6,964 bases of DNA from Cyanobacteriota bacterium (GTDB lineage Bacteria; Cyanobacteriota; Cyanobacteriia; PCC-6307; Cyanobiaceae), in assembly GCA_026389255.1 (NCBI GenBank), contig JAPLIF010000296.1:1-6964 (forward strand). Direction: 5' to 3'. A program made the position numbers and the translations under genes. Positions 1 through 6,346 of the stretch are shown one piece after another. Within the stretch, counting starts at the first letter, position 1. Every line of letters begins with the position of its first letter. The notes under the pieces are model-generated. The model was not told where the DNA came from. It saw only the letters and a list, made by a program, of their open reading frames with translations, and did not search any database.

Positions 1-68
1 TCCGCCTCCCCCCCCCTTGCCGGAGTGAGAGGGCAGATCTCTAATGGGCCAACCCAGAAGGCAACGTC

Positions 69-1619
69 TCAAGACGGCTCCATTCCCTGGTTGCGTCGAT
101 GCTCCAGAAGTCTGGTTTGGGCCCCATCAAGCCGACCGGCACCGTGAAGGATTCGGGTAATTCGATCGATATCCAGCACCGCATGGAGCCGATAGCCGCC
201 CGTTTCCAACCGCTGACGGGCCCGGCAATCCGTGGTGCCGCCATGGTCGATGAACACCACCACATCCTGCACTTGCAGTCCGGAACTTTCCAACTTGGCG
301 ATCCCATCCAGCACGCTGCCACCGGTAATCAGGACATCGTCAACGACCACCACCAGATCACCCTCCTCAAAATCGCCCTCAATCAACCGGCGTGCTCCAT
401 GGGCCTTCACTTCCTTACGCGGATAAATCAGCGGTTTGTGGAGCAGGAGGGAAAGGCCGGTGGCGGTGGGCAATGAGCCGTAGGGAATGCCGGCAATACG
501 ATCAAAGGCCAGTTCCGCCATCGCCAGGGAATAGGCATGAAGAACTCGATGAAAAAGATTCGGATCGGAAATAATCTGACGCAAGTCTATATAATAACTG
601 AAGATATCTCCAGAGGCCTGAACATATTCTCCGAACAGCAGGCACCCGATATCAAACAAATCGAGAATCAGCTCGGCATGGGGGTCGGCAACGACCTCCG
701 GCCCCTTGGCACCCCGCCGACTCTCTGGGAGCATTGGCCTAAGGCCACTGGTGGGTTGGGGAACCCATAGCTGGCACGAATCCTGGCGGCTTTGGGAGCG
801 GCGCTCCAACCAGTGCTGTCGCTGTTGGTCGATGCGGGCCTTGAGGGCGGCGGCCCTGGCGGCGATATCCGCCTCCACCAGAAGGTTCTGGGGTAGGGGC
901 AACAACAGCCCATCGGCGCTATCGCTGAGACCGGCCTCAAGCAGGGCAACCAGGCGATCTTCTTCCGCCCACAGACTCCTGAGGATGAGAAACCGCTCCG
1001 GGGCCTCCTGCCTGACCCTGGCCAGGATCTCCGGATCACTGGTGCCCACCTCGAGCAGTAGTTGCTCGGGTGTTCCCCACGACTGGCATTCCCTTACCAC
1101 CTGCAAATAGAGGGGATCCTGCTCACTTGGATAATGTTGAATGCGTCGTGCAGCTGGATTGGAACTGTGGCAGGTGACCACAACCGCCCGCTGGTGATAG
1201 AGCAGGAATGGCGCTGCGATGTCCTGTCCGGCCAGCGGGGACAGGGTCACCGCATCGGCCCCCAGGTCCTTGAACAGGTAGCTGGCCAGGGCCGAGGAAC
1301 TGTTGAGGTCGCCGTGTTTGGCGTCCACGATCAAGGGAATCCCCGGCGGCACCAACTCACGCACCTCCCGCAACAACTCCAGCCCCACCGGGCCTAGGGC
1401 CTGATAAAAACCGAGGCTGGGTTTATAGGCACACACATGGTCGGCGGTGGCTTCAATCACCGCCTTGATCCAGTGGCGGGCCAGGGAAAGAAAGGACCGC
1501 CCGCCCATGCCCCGTCCTTGGGCCCAGGTGTTCAACATCTCCGGATTGGGGTCCAATCCCGTCACCAGCAAGGTCTGGTTACGGGAGATGGCCTCGGTGA
1601 GTTGAACGAAAAAACCCAT
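69..1619 (-). CDS. pyrFE: Bifunctional orotidine-5'-phosphate decarboxylase / orotate phosphoribosyltransferase (PyrF-PyrE fusion)
   Basis: A 516-residue fusion carrying the last two steps of UMP synthesis: orotate plus PRPP to OMP, then decarboxylation to UMP, in the cytosol. The N-terminal half (about 1-270) is a type-2 OMP decarboxylase with the catalytic D99-x-K101-x-x-D104 array (VDAKHGDL), the AYKPS strand at 64-68 and the RSLWAEED / LLLPLPQNLL segment near 214-247. A variable linker (about 270-312) leads to the OPRT domain, with FGEYVQASG and YYIDLR at 329-347 and the PRPP loop VVVVDDVLITGGS at 423-435. The decarboxylase-first order is the reverse of animal UMP synthase and is known from cyanobacteria and kinetoplastids. 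I chose ATG at 1619 because MGFFVQLTEAI matches the expected N-terminus. An AAGG (1637-1634) sits 8 nt before a TTG at 1625, so a start two codons earlier is possible. The frame is intact and ends in TGA. It is probably the last gene of the minus-strand unit. Confidence 0.95.
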   Translation of the reverse strand: MGFFVQLTEAISRNQTLLVTGLDPNPEMLNTWAQGRGMGGRSFLSLARHWIKAVIEATADHVCAYKPSLGFYQALGPVGLELLREVRELVPPGIPLIVDAKHGDLNSSSALASYLFKDLGADAVTLSPLAGQDIAAPFLLYHQRAVVVTCHSSNPAARRIQHYPSEQDPLYLQVVRECQSWGTPEQLLLEVGTSDPEILARVRQEAPERFLILRSLWAEEDRLVALLEAGLSDSADGLLLPLPQNLLVEADIAARAAALKARIDQQRQHWLERRSQSRQDSCQLWVPQPTSGLRPMLPESRRGAKGPEVVADPHAELILDLFDIGCLLFGEYVQASGDIFSYYIDLRQIISDPNLFHRVLHAYSLAMAELAFDRIAGIPYGSLPTATGLSLLLHKPLIYPRKEVKAHGARRLIEGDFEEGDLVVVVDDVLITGGSVLDGIAKLESSGLQVQDVVVFIDHGGTTDCRARQRLETGGYRLHAVLDIDRITRILHGAGRLDGAQTRLLEHRRNQGMEPS

Positions 1620-1702
1620 CGCCAATGATTACACCTTAGTGGGGAGATCTCTTGGAGAGTTCTTCAAACAATTTGAGGCAACTTGTTGGGCCCTGGGCCA
1701 GC

Positions 1703-3448
1703 TCATAGGGCCGAAATTTCCGGGTAGATCGGCCACCAGGTCGCTGCCTCTAGGCATTGTAGAGCCTCTGCCTCGGTGGTGGCCCTGCGGGCCAGCCCCT
1801 CCGCCACCGCCGCCAGGGCCACGGCCCGGGCCACGGAGGTGGACACCTGATGCACCTGATCAAGGCCCACCATCAGGGGGGCGTCCGGATCATGGGCGGC
1901 GGGAATTTCATCGGCCAACGCGCCGATACAGGCATCAATCATGGACTCACTGACCTGGCTGGCCCCCACGGCCACCGCCGCAAAGCCCAGGCCAGGAAAC
2001 ACAAAGCAGTTATTGCATTGCCCGATCTCCCGCATCCTCCCGCCGATCTCGACTGCTGCAAACGGACTTCCGGTGGCGACCAAGGCGCGACCGCCACTCC
2101 AGCGCAACAGGTTTTCGGGTGTCACTTCCGCCAGGGAGGTGGGGTTGGAGAGGGGCAACACAAGGGGACGCTCGCAGCCCCGGCAGAGCGCTTCAACCAC
2201 GGCTCGGTCAAAGGCACCGGCGCAGGTGGAGGTGCCGATCAACACCGTCGGCGCCAGGCTCTCCACCACGCTCTGGAGACCGATGCACCCCTGGTCATCA
2301 CGGGGCCAACCTGTTATCTGATCAGGGCGCTTGCAGTAGGTCAACACCGCCCCATGGACCCCCTCCAGGCCCGCGTGCACCAGCCCCTGGCGATCAATCA
2401 GCCAAAGGCGGTCAGCAGCCTGCTGGGCGTCCAGACCCCGGGCCTGCAGCAACCGCAGCAACCGTTCGGCGATGCCGCAGCCGGCGCTACCGGCGCCGAA
2501 GATGACGATGCGCTGGTCCTCCAAAGCCTGCCCCAGACCCCTCAGGCCGGCCAAAATGGCGGCGGCAGCGACGCCGCTGGTGCCCTGGATGTCGTCGTTG
2601 AAACTGGGCAGCCGCTCCCGGTAGGTCTCCAGAACCCGGCGGGCATTACCGGCGCCAAAGTCTTCCCAATGGACCAGGGCGCCAGGACACACCTCCCGCA
2701 CCGCCTGGATGAAGGCCTCCATAAAAGCGTCATAGGCGGCGCCCTCCAGCCGCGGCTGGCGCAGGCCCGGATAGGTCGTATCGTTGAGAAGGTCGGGATT
2801 GTTGGTGCCCACATCGAGCATCACGGGCAGGGCCCTGCGGGGATCGAGACCGGCACAGAGGGTATAGACGGCCAACTTGCCCTGGCAGATATGAATCCCC
2901 CCGATCCCCTGGTCGCCAATCCCCAGAATCCCCTGGGCATCGGTCACCAACAGCAGGTCGGGACGATTGTCCCCGGGTTGCCCCCCCATCGGCGTACAGG
3001 CCTGGCGCAGGATAGCCCCCAATCGATCCTGTTGATCCACCGACAGATACACCCCCAACGAAGGGCTGCGGTAGGTCTGGCTGAAGTCCTGGATGGCCTG
3101 GCCCACGGTTGGGGTATAGACAATCGGCATCACAACCTCGATGTGATCGGCCAGAAAGCGATGGAACAAGATGAGATTGCGCTCCCGCAATGTCTGCACG
3201 TAGGTGTAACGGTCCCGGGGACTGCCCAGGGCGTCGAAGGCCCTCCAGCAACGTTCCACCTGCTGTTCAATCGTTTCGACCTGCCAGGGCAACAGGGCCT
3301 CGAGCTCCAGGGAGCGGCGCTCCTGACGGCTGAAGGCGGTGCCCTTATTGAGCTGGGGATTGTTGAGGAGTTCGGCCCCCCTCAACGGGGTAGCCAGTGG
3401 GGCAGGGGGGCTCGGGGCAACCACGGCATCACGATCGGGCGCCCCCAT
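1703..3448 (-). CDS. maeA: Malic enzyme (malate dehydrogenase, oxaloacetate-decarboxylating), NAD-type long form
   Basis: Oxidatively decarboxylates malate to pyruvate and CO2 with reduction of a nicotinamide cofactor. The 581 residues match the long MaeA/SfcA-class enzymes (E. coli MaeA is about 565). The N-terminal malic domain has LNKGTAF (33-39), the catalytic-tyrosine motif VYTPTVG (Tyr111), GILGIGDQG (173-181) and GKLAVYT with the catalytic lysine (Lys191). Metal ligands lie in HWEDFGAGNA and FNDDIQGT. The NAD domain follows with IVIFGAGSAGCG, then GTST, PLSNPTS, ATGSPF and FVFPGLG. Preference for NAD is inferred from family resemblance; cofactor choice cannot be read reliably. The frame stays open upstream to 3727, but that extension is only the out-of-frame reading of pyrC and is low-complexity. 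The ATG at 3448 is preferred: it overlaps the natural pyrC stop by 20 bp and gives a family-typical length. No clear Shine-Dalgarno is present, so translational coupling to pyrC is likely. Confidence 0.93.
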   Translation of the reverse strand: MGAPDRDAVVAPSPPAPLATPLRGAELLNNPQLNKGTAFSRQERRSLELEALLPWQVETIEQQVERCWRAFDALGSPRDRYTYVQTLRERNLILFHRFLADHIEVVMPIVYTPTVGQAIQDFSQTYRSPSLGVYLSVDQQDRLGAILRQACTPMGGQPGDNRPDLLLVTDAQGILGIGDQGIGGIHICQGKLAVYTLCAGLDPRRALPVMLDVGTNNPDLLNDTTYPGLRQPRLEGAAYDAFMEAFIQAVREVCPGALVHWEDFGAGNARRVLETYRERLPSFNDDIQGTSGVAAAAILAGLRGLGQALEDQRIVIFGAGSAGCGIAERLLRLLQARGLDAQQAADRLWLIDRQGLVHAGLEGVHGAVLTYCKRPDQITGWPRDDQGCIGLQSVVESLAPTVLIGTSTCAGAFDRAVVEALCRGCERPLVLPLSNPTSLAEVTPENLLRWSGGRALVATGSPFAAVEIGGRMREIGQCNNCFVFPGLGFAAVAVGASQVSESMIDACIGALADEIPAAHDPDAPLMVGLDQVHQVSTSVARAVALAAVAEGLARRATTEAEALQCLEAATWWPIYPEISAL

Positions 3449-4520
3449 CCTGCCGCCCCCGCTCGCGGCTCCAGGGCAGCCGTTGGCCCGCATGGAGCGG
3501 CACCAAGGCGTGGTCGCCGCCCGCCGCATCGGCCAGGTGCAGTCGCACTGGCACCTCCACGGGCTGGCGCAGCAGCACAACGTGGTCTTCGTTGACGGGC
3601 AGGCCGTAGAACTGGGGGCCGAAGCTGCTCGCGAAATCTTCGAGGCGATCGAGGGCCCCCTCCTGTTCAAAGACGGTGGCGTAACTCTCGAGGGCGTAGG
3701 GACTATTGAAAATCCCGGCACAGCCACAGGCGGATTCCTTGGCGTGGCGGGGGTGGGGGGCCGAATCGGTGCCCAGGAACTAACGGGGATGGCCGGAGGT
3801 GGCGGCGGCGCGCAGGGCCAGGCGATGGCGCTCCCGCTTGATCACCGGCAGACAGTAGTAATCGGGTCGCAAACCACCGGCAAACAGGGCATTGCGATTG
3901 AGGTGCAGATGGTGGGGGGTGATCGTGGCTGCCAGGTTGGGGCCTGAGGCGGCAACGAAATCCACCGCTTCGGCGGTGGTGATGTGTTCGAGGACCACCT
4001 TCAGTCCCGGATGGCGCCGCAGCAGGGGGGCTAGGTGGCGCTCCAGGAACACCGCCTCACGATCGAAGATGTCGACCTCGGCATCCGTGACCTTACCATG
4101 GATCAGCAAAGGCAGACAGCAGCTCTCCATCACCTGCAGCACGGGCGCCAGGGCTTCGAGATCGGTGACCCCTGCAGCCGCATTGGTGGTCGCGTGGGCT
4201 GGATAGAGCTTGCAGGCCGTGAAAACCCCCTGCCGGGCGCCGCGCTTCAACTCAGCCGCATCGATGGTGTCGGTGAGATAGGCGGTCATGAGCGGCGTGA
4301 AGCCACTGGCCTCGGGCAAGGCGGCCAGGATCCGCTCGCGATAGGCCTGGGTGGCCGCCACCGTGGTGAGGGGTGGGGCCAGGTTGGGCATCACGATGGC
4401 CCGGCCAAAGACGGCCGCCGTCAACGGCACCACCGCTTCCAACAGGTGGCCATCACGCAGATGGACATGCCAGTCGTCCGGGCGCCGCAGGCTGAGGCGT
4501 TCCGCAGGGGCAGGACTCAT
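3429..4520 (-). pseudogene. pyrC: Dihydroorotase with premature in-frame TAG
   Basis: Class II PyrC-type dihydroorotase, the third step of de novo pyrimidine synthesis (carbamoyl-aspartate to dihydroorotate). Read through one stop, the frame is 363 codons, close to E. coli PyrC (348). Visible are the metal-binding DDWHVHLRDG (His18, His20), MPNLAPP, the lysine that is carbamylated in the family in CKLYPAHATT (Lys104), LLIHGK (His141), LEHITT (His179) and PHHLHLNRN. Codon 247 is TAG, giving SGHPR-stop. The same frame resumes at once with FLGTDSAPHPRHAKES, CGCAGIFNSPYALESYATVF, FYGLPVN and RLPWS before TGA at 3429. The 246-residue product would lack the catalytic aspartate of GTDSAPH (codon 252) and the C-terminal third, so it is expected to be inactive. 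The start is ATG in an ATGA overlap with the upstream gene. The change could be a recent mutation, a base-call error or stop readthrough; I favour a real or apparent nonsense mutation. Confidence 0.9.
3780..3782 (-). other. Premature TAG codon inside pyrC
   Basis: The plus strand reads cta here, so the coding strand reads CGT TAG TTC CTG GGC. In homologues this position, just before FLGTDSAPH, normally holds a hydrophobic residue (Phe or Val in copies I recall). TAG is one substitution from TTG (Leu), TAT/TAC (Tyr) or TGG (Trp), but two from a Phe codon. Other complete genes in the window end in TGA or TAA, so no other TAG is used here as a terminator. I see no selenocysteine- or pyrrolysine-type context, because the position is not catalytic. 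Confidence 0.9.
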
Positions 4521-5413
4521 GGGCGCAGACGCTCGAGATAGCCCACATTGACGTCGTCCTTATCGGTTTGGAGATAGAGATACCCCGATCCATCGGCTAG
4601 CACGATGCCCCTGTAATTCCAATCGATATCGAGGGAATCACGCTGGTGGATGGTGGCTAGACAATCGGGAGCCACTTGTAGGGTGCCACGGTAGGTGGCT
4701 TCTTCCACAGTCTCGCCATAGCTGGATATGGCTATTCCCCGAACGGTGCCATTGTTCCAGCGTTCATGCTGAATGGTCCCGTTGCGTTTCCAACCTCCCT
4801 GGCGATAATTAGAGCCTTCCTGCTGACTGACCACGGCCCCATTGAGAAGGCTGGCGGTGCAGGCCGTATCAGGTTGCTGGAACCAGCGGGAAATGGCGAA
4901 CACATCGGGCAGCACCCCGATCGAATAGCGGGGGCGGCCGTTTAAGTCAAGAACGGCCTGACTCTGGCGAACTGTGTTACCAAAAGTGCGGTGAATCCGC
5001 ACCCGACAGAGTGAAATCGCTTCAAAATGACCGGTGTAGGGAGCTTCGCTGAATTCCCGGCCCGTGCGCTGTAAACGCACCCCGCGGATCTGGCCATCGG
5101 CGCTCCAGGTTTCCTGCAGCAGGGCGGCATAGGGCCCCGCCGGCAGATTCCCCTGGCTCATCAGCACATAACGTCCCGGCTGGGGAGCCGCACAAGGCTG
5201 CATCGGCACCCCTGCCGCCGGGATCGCCACCCCTGGAGCCACCCCCTTGGAGGCCGCCGCCGACGCCCCGGACGCAGCCTTAGCGGGAGCGGTTCCGGCA
5301 GCGACGGGAAGGGCGCCGGCCAGGGGGGCAGCCAGCTGAAGGAAACCCAGCCCAAGGAGGGCCAGGAGGAAGGGGCGCGAGCGGGTGGCCAAGGGGGGAG
5401 CGGGAAGCGACAC
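4517..5413 (-). CDS. Secreted two-repeat protein of unknown function
   Basis: I do not recognise a named family. The 298 residues begin with a likely Sec signal peptide: Arg11/Arg13, then a hydrophobic core at 15-34, with a plausible AGA cleavage site near 34. An Ala/Gly/Pro/Lys-rich linker follows (about 37-72), then two tandem copies of one domain. Copy 1 (about 74-170) and copy 2 (about 185-295) align at an offset of 115-116 residues. Matching positions are E101-x-W103 with E217-x-W219, R110-G111 with R225-G226, EAPYTG (123-128) with EATYRG (238-243), C136 with C251 and IH (140-141) with IH (255-256). Cys74 and Cys185 open the copies, suggesting one disulfide per copy. The GTG start at 5413 has an AAGGA at the right distance. 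The stop overlaps the pyrC start as ATGA, so it is probably first in the pyrC–malic enzyme–pyrFE unit. A periplasmic or surface role is inferred; no enzymatic motif is visible. Confidence 0.85.
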   Translation of the reverse strand: MSLPAPPLATRSRPFLLALLGLGFLQLAAPLAGALPVAAGTAPAKAASGASAAASKGVAPGVAIPAAGVPMQPCAAPQPGRYVLMSQGNLPAGPYAALLQETWSADGQIRGVRLQRTGREFSEAPYTGHFEAISLCRVRIHRTFGNTVRQSQAVLDLNGRPRYSIGVLPDVFAISRWFQQPDTACTASLLNGAVVSQQEGSNYRQGGWKRNGTIQHERWNNGTVRGIAISSYGETVEEATYRGTLQVAPDCLATIHQRDSLDIDWNYRGIVLADGSGYLYLQTDKDDVNVGYLERLRP

Positions 5414-5419
5414 CCTGCA

Positions 5420-5424
5420 TCCTT
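5420..5424 (-). promoter_or_regulatory. Shine-Dalgarno AAGGA for the secreted protein
   Basis: AAGGA on the minus strand is followed by a 6-nt spacer and then GTG at 5413-5411. It selects this GTG over an ATG at 5420, which is in another frame. It is the clearest ribosome binding site in the window; the next two genes downstream rely on overlaps instead. Confidence 0.6.
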
Positions 5425-5431
5425 AGCGCAT

Positions 5432-5467
5432 CTGGGCTCGCCTGCCCAGCCGACCGGGTTCCCCCGG
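5432..5467 (-). promoter_or_regulatory. Two adjacent short stem-loops in the leader of the secreted-protein gene
   Basis: CTGGGC (5432-5437) pairs perfectly with GCCCAG (5444-5449) around a 6-nt loop. CCGGG (5454-5458) pairs with CCCGG (5463-5467) around a 4-nt loop. Both lie between a possible upstream promoter and the AAGGA site, so they would form in the 5' leader of the minus-strand transcript. Neither is followed by a T run on either strand, so they are not classical terminators. Short GC stems arise easily by chance at this base composition. The rest of the divergent intergenic region (5414-5549) shows only a weak minus-strand -35-like TTGACC (5541-5536) without a convincing -10. Confidence 0.25.
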
Positions 5468-5549
5468 CAGAAAAAGGCAGCACAACCCAAGCCCGGACCC
5501 CGGCTGGAAGAATGGTTAAAACGAACAACGGGGCTGGTCAACAAGAGCG

Positions 5550-6250
5550 ATGCACTTCCCCTGGGGCCAGCGCACCGGTGTGATGGGGGTCAAAGCACCC
5601 GACCCGGCGCCCCGGAGGTGGGGGCAGAGACCGAACTGAGACGGTTGCTGCCGGCCCTCCACGCCATCCGCGCCGCCCAGCCCCAGGCGATTCTCTCCAT
5701 CGATACGTTCTGGGGGGCCGTGGCTGAGGCCGCCTTGGCCGCGGGCGCAGACTGGATCAATGATGTCAGCGGTGGTCGCCGGGACCCCGGCCTGCTGCAG
5801 GCGGTGGCTTCCCATGGGTGCCCTCTCGTGTTGATGCACAGCCGCGGCGACAGCCGCACCATGGACCAGCAATGCCTCTACAACGACGTGGTGGAGGATG
5901 TGCGCCGGGAGCTGGAGCAAGCCAGCCAGCGGGCCCTGGAGGCCGGTGTGGAGCGGGGACAACTGATCTGGGATCCCGGGCTCGGTTTTGCCAAGACCAC
6001 GGAACAGAACCTGGAGCTGCTGCGGCGGCTCAACGAACTCAAGGCGCCGGGGCTGCCCCTGTTGGTGGGCCCTTCGCGCAAGCGCTTTATCGGCGAAGTG
6101 GTGGGCGAATTACGCCCTCGCGCTCGCCTCTGGGGCACGGCAGCGGTCTGTGCCCTGGCGGTGGCCCGGGGCGCCGATCTGGTCCGGGTCCATGACGTCG
6201 GACCGATGGTCCAGGTCACCCGCATGGCAGGGGCCCTGGGGAAGGCGTAA
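5550..6250 (+). pseudogene. folP: Dihydropteroate synthase with internal deletion and frameshift
   Basis: Dihydropteroate synthase joins 6-hydroxymethyl-dihydropterin pyrophosphate to p-aminobenzoate in folate synthesis. The ATG at 5550 opens MHFPWGQRTGVMGV, the expected start before LNVTPDSFSDGG. Instead this frame runs into unrelated residues and hits TGA at 5637. From about 5585 a second frame carries the rest of the enzyme: GGQSTRPGAPE, ILSIDT, NDVSGG, VLMHSRGD, IWDPGLGFAK, GPSRKRFIG and LVRVHDV, ending with TAA at 6250. Measured from a GTG at 5618 these motifs fall at residues 25-30, 49-53, 72-78, 117-126, 151-159 and 189-194. Roughly 40 codons are missing between the two parts, and the lost length is 1 mod 3. 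The lost segment includes the NVTPDSFSDGG loop that closes over the pterin pyrophosphate, so neither a restart at 5618 nor a frameshift would give a normal enzyme. The gene is divergent from the secreted-protein gene. Confidence 0.88.
5583..5596 (+). other. folP deletion junction at GGGGGTC microhomology
   Basis: The junction reads ATGGGGGTCAAAGC. In an intact gene the left arm would continue ATG GGG GTN as MGV-LNVTPDS, and the right arm would be ATC GGG GGT CAA AGC as IGGQS. The shared GGGGGT(C) fits a deletion between two short direct repeats, with one repeat copy kept. The reconstruction of the lost arm is inferred from family sequence; it is not present in the window. Confidence 0.7.
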
Positions 6251-6346
6251 TCGGGGGGCTTCAGGGGCGATCGGGGCCACGCCAGGGCTGGTGGTTAAGT
6301 TCGGAGTGACCTGCCACAATTCGGCGTCGCTTGCAGGCTCTTGCGC

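Noticed and set aside
1..68. C9 homopolymer (8-16) and region downstream of pyrFE
   Set aside because: It is only a short edge sequence with no frame, no hairpin plus T-run and no repeat partner in the window. The run is a likely sequencing-error hotspot but touches no gene.
1620..1702. Terminator or promoter between malic enzyme and pyrFE
   Set aside because: Only small imperfect palindromes (CAAATTGTTTG, CAACAAGTTG, GAGATCTC) are present. There is no stable GC stem with a T-tract and no convincing -35/-10 pair.
1850..3595. Plus-strand open frame of 581 codons opposite the malic enzyme
   Set aside because: It is fully antisense to a gene with clear malic-enzyme motifs, and its own translation is low-complexity, rich in Gly, Gln, Ala and His. 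GC-rich codon use opens the opposite strand; that its length equals the malic enzyme's is coincidence.
3449..3727. N-terminal extension of the malic-enzyme frame (about 93 codons)
   Set aside because: It is the shifted reading of the conserved 3' end of pyrC, with no family similarity and a Ser/Cys/Arg-rich composition. The ATG at 3448 gives the expected length.
5583..5596. Programmed ribosomal frameshift joining the two folP frames
   Set aside because: A shift at GGGGGTCAAAGC could join the frames, but it would not restore the missing ~40 residues of the active site. No pseudoknot or internal Shine-Dalgarno is evident.
5516..5962. Minus-strand open frames opposite folP and over 5161-5544
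   Set aside because: They lie antisense or out of frame to better-supported genes and carry no recognisable motif.
5618..6250. A normal, shorter folP starting at GTG 5618
   Set aside because: This frame has no start codon upstream, begins in the middle of the enzyme and lacks the NVTPDSFSDGG loop. The true N-terminus is recognisable in another frame from 5550, so a deletion explains the arrangement better than a short gene.
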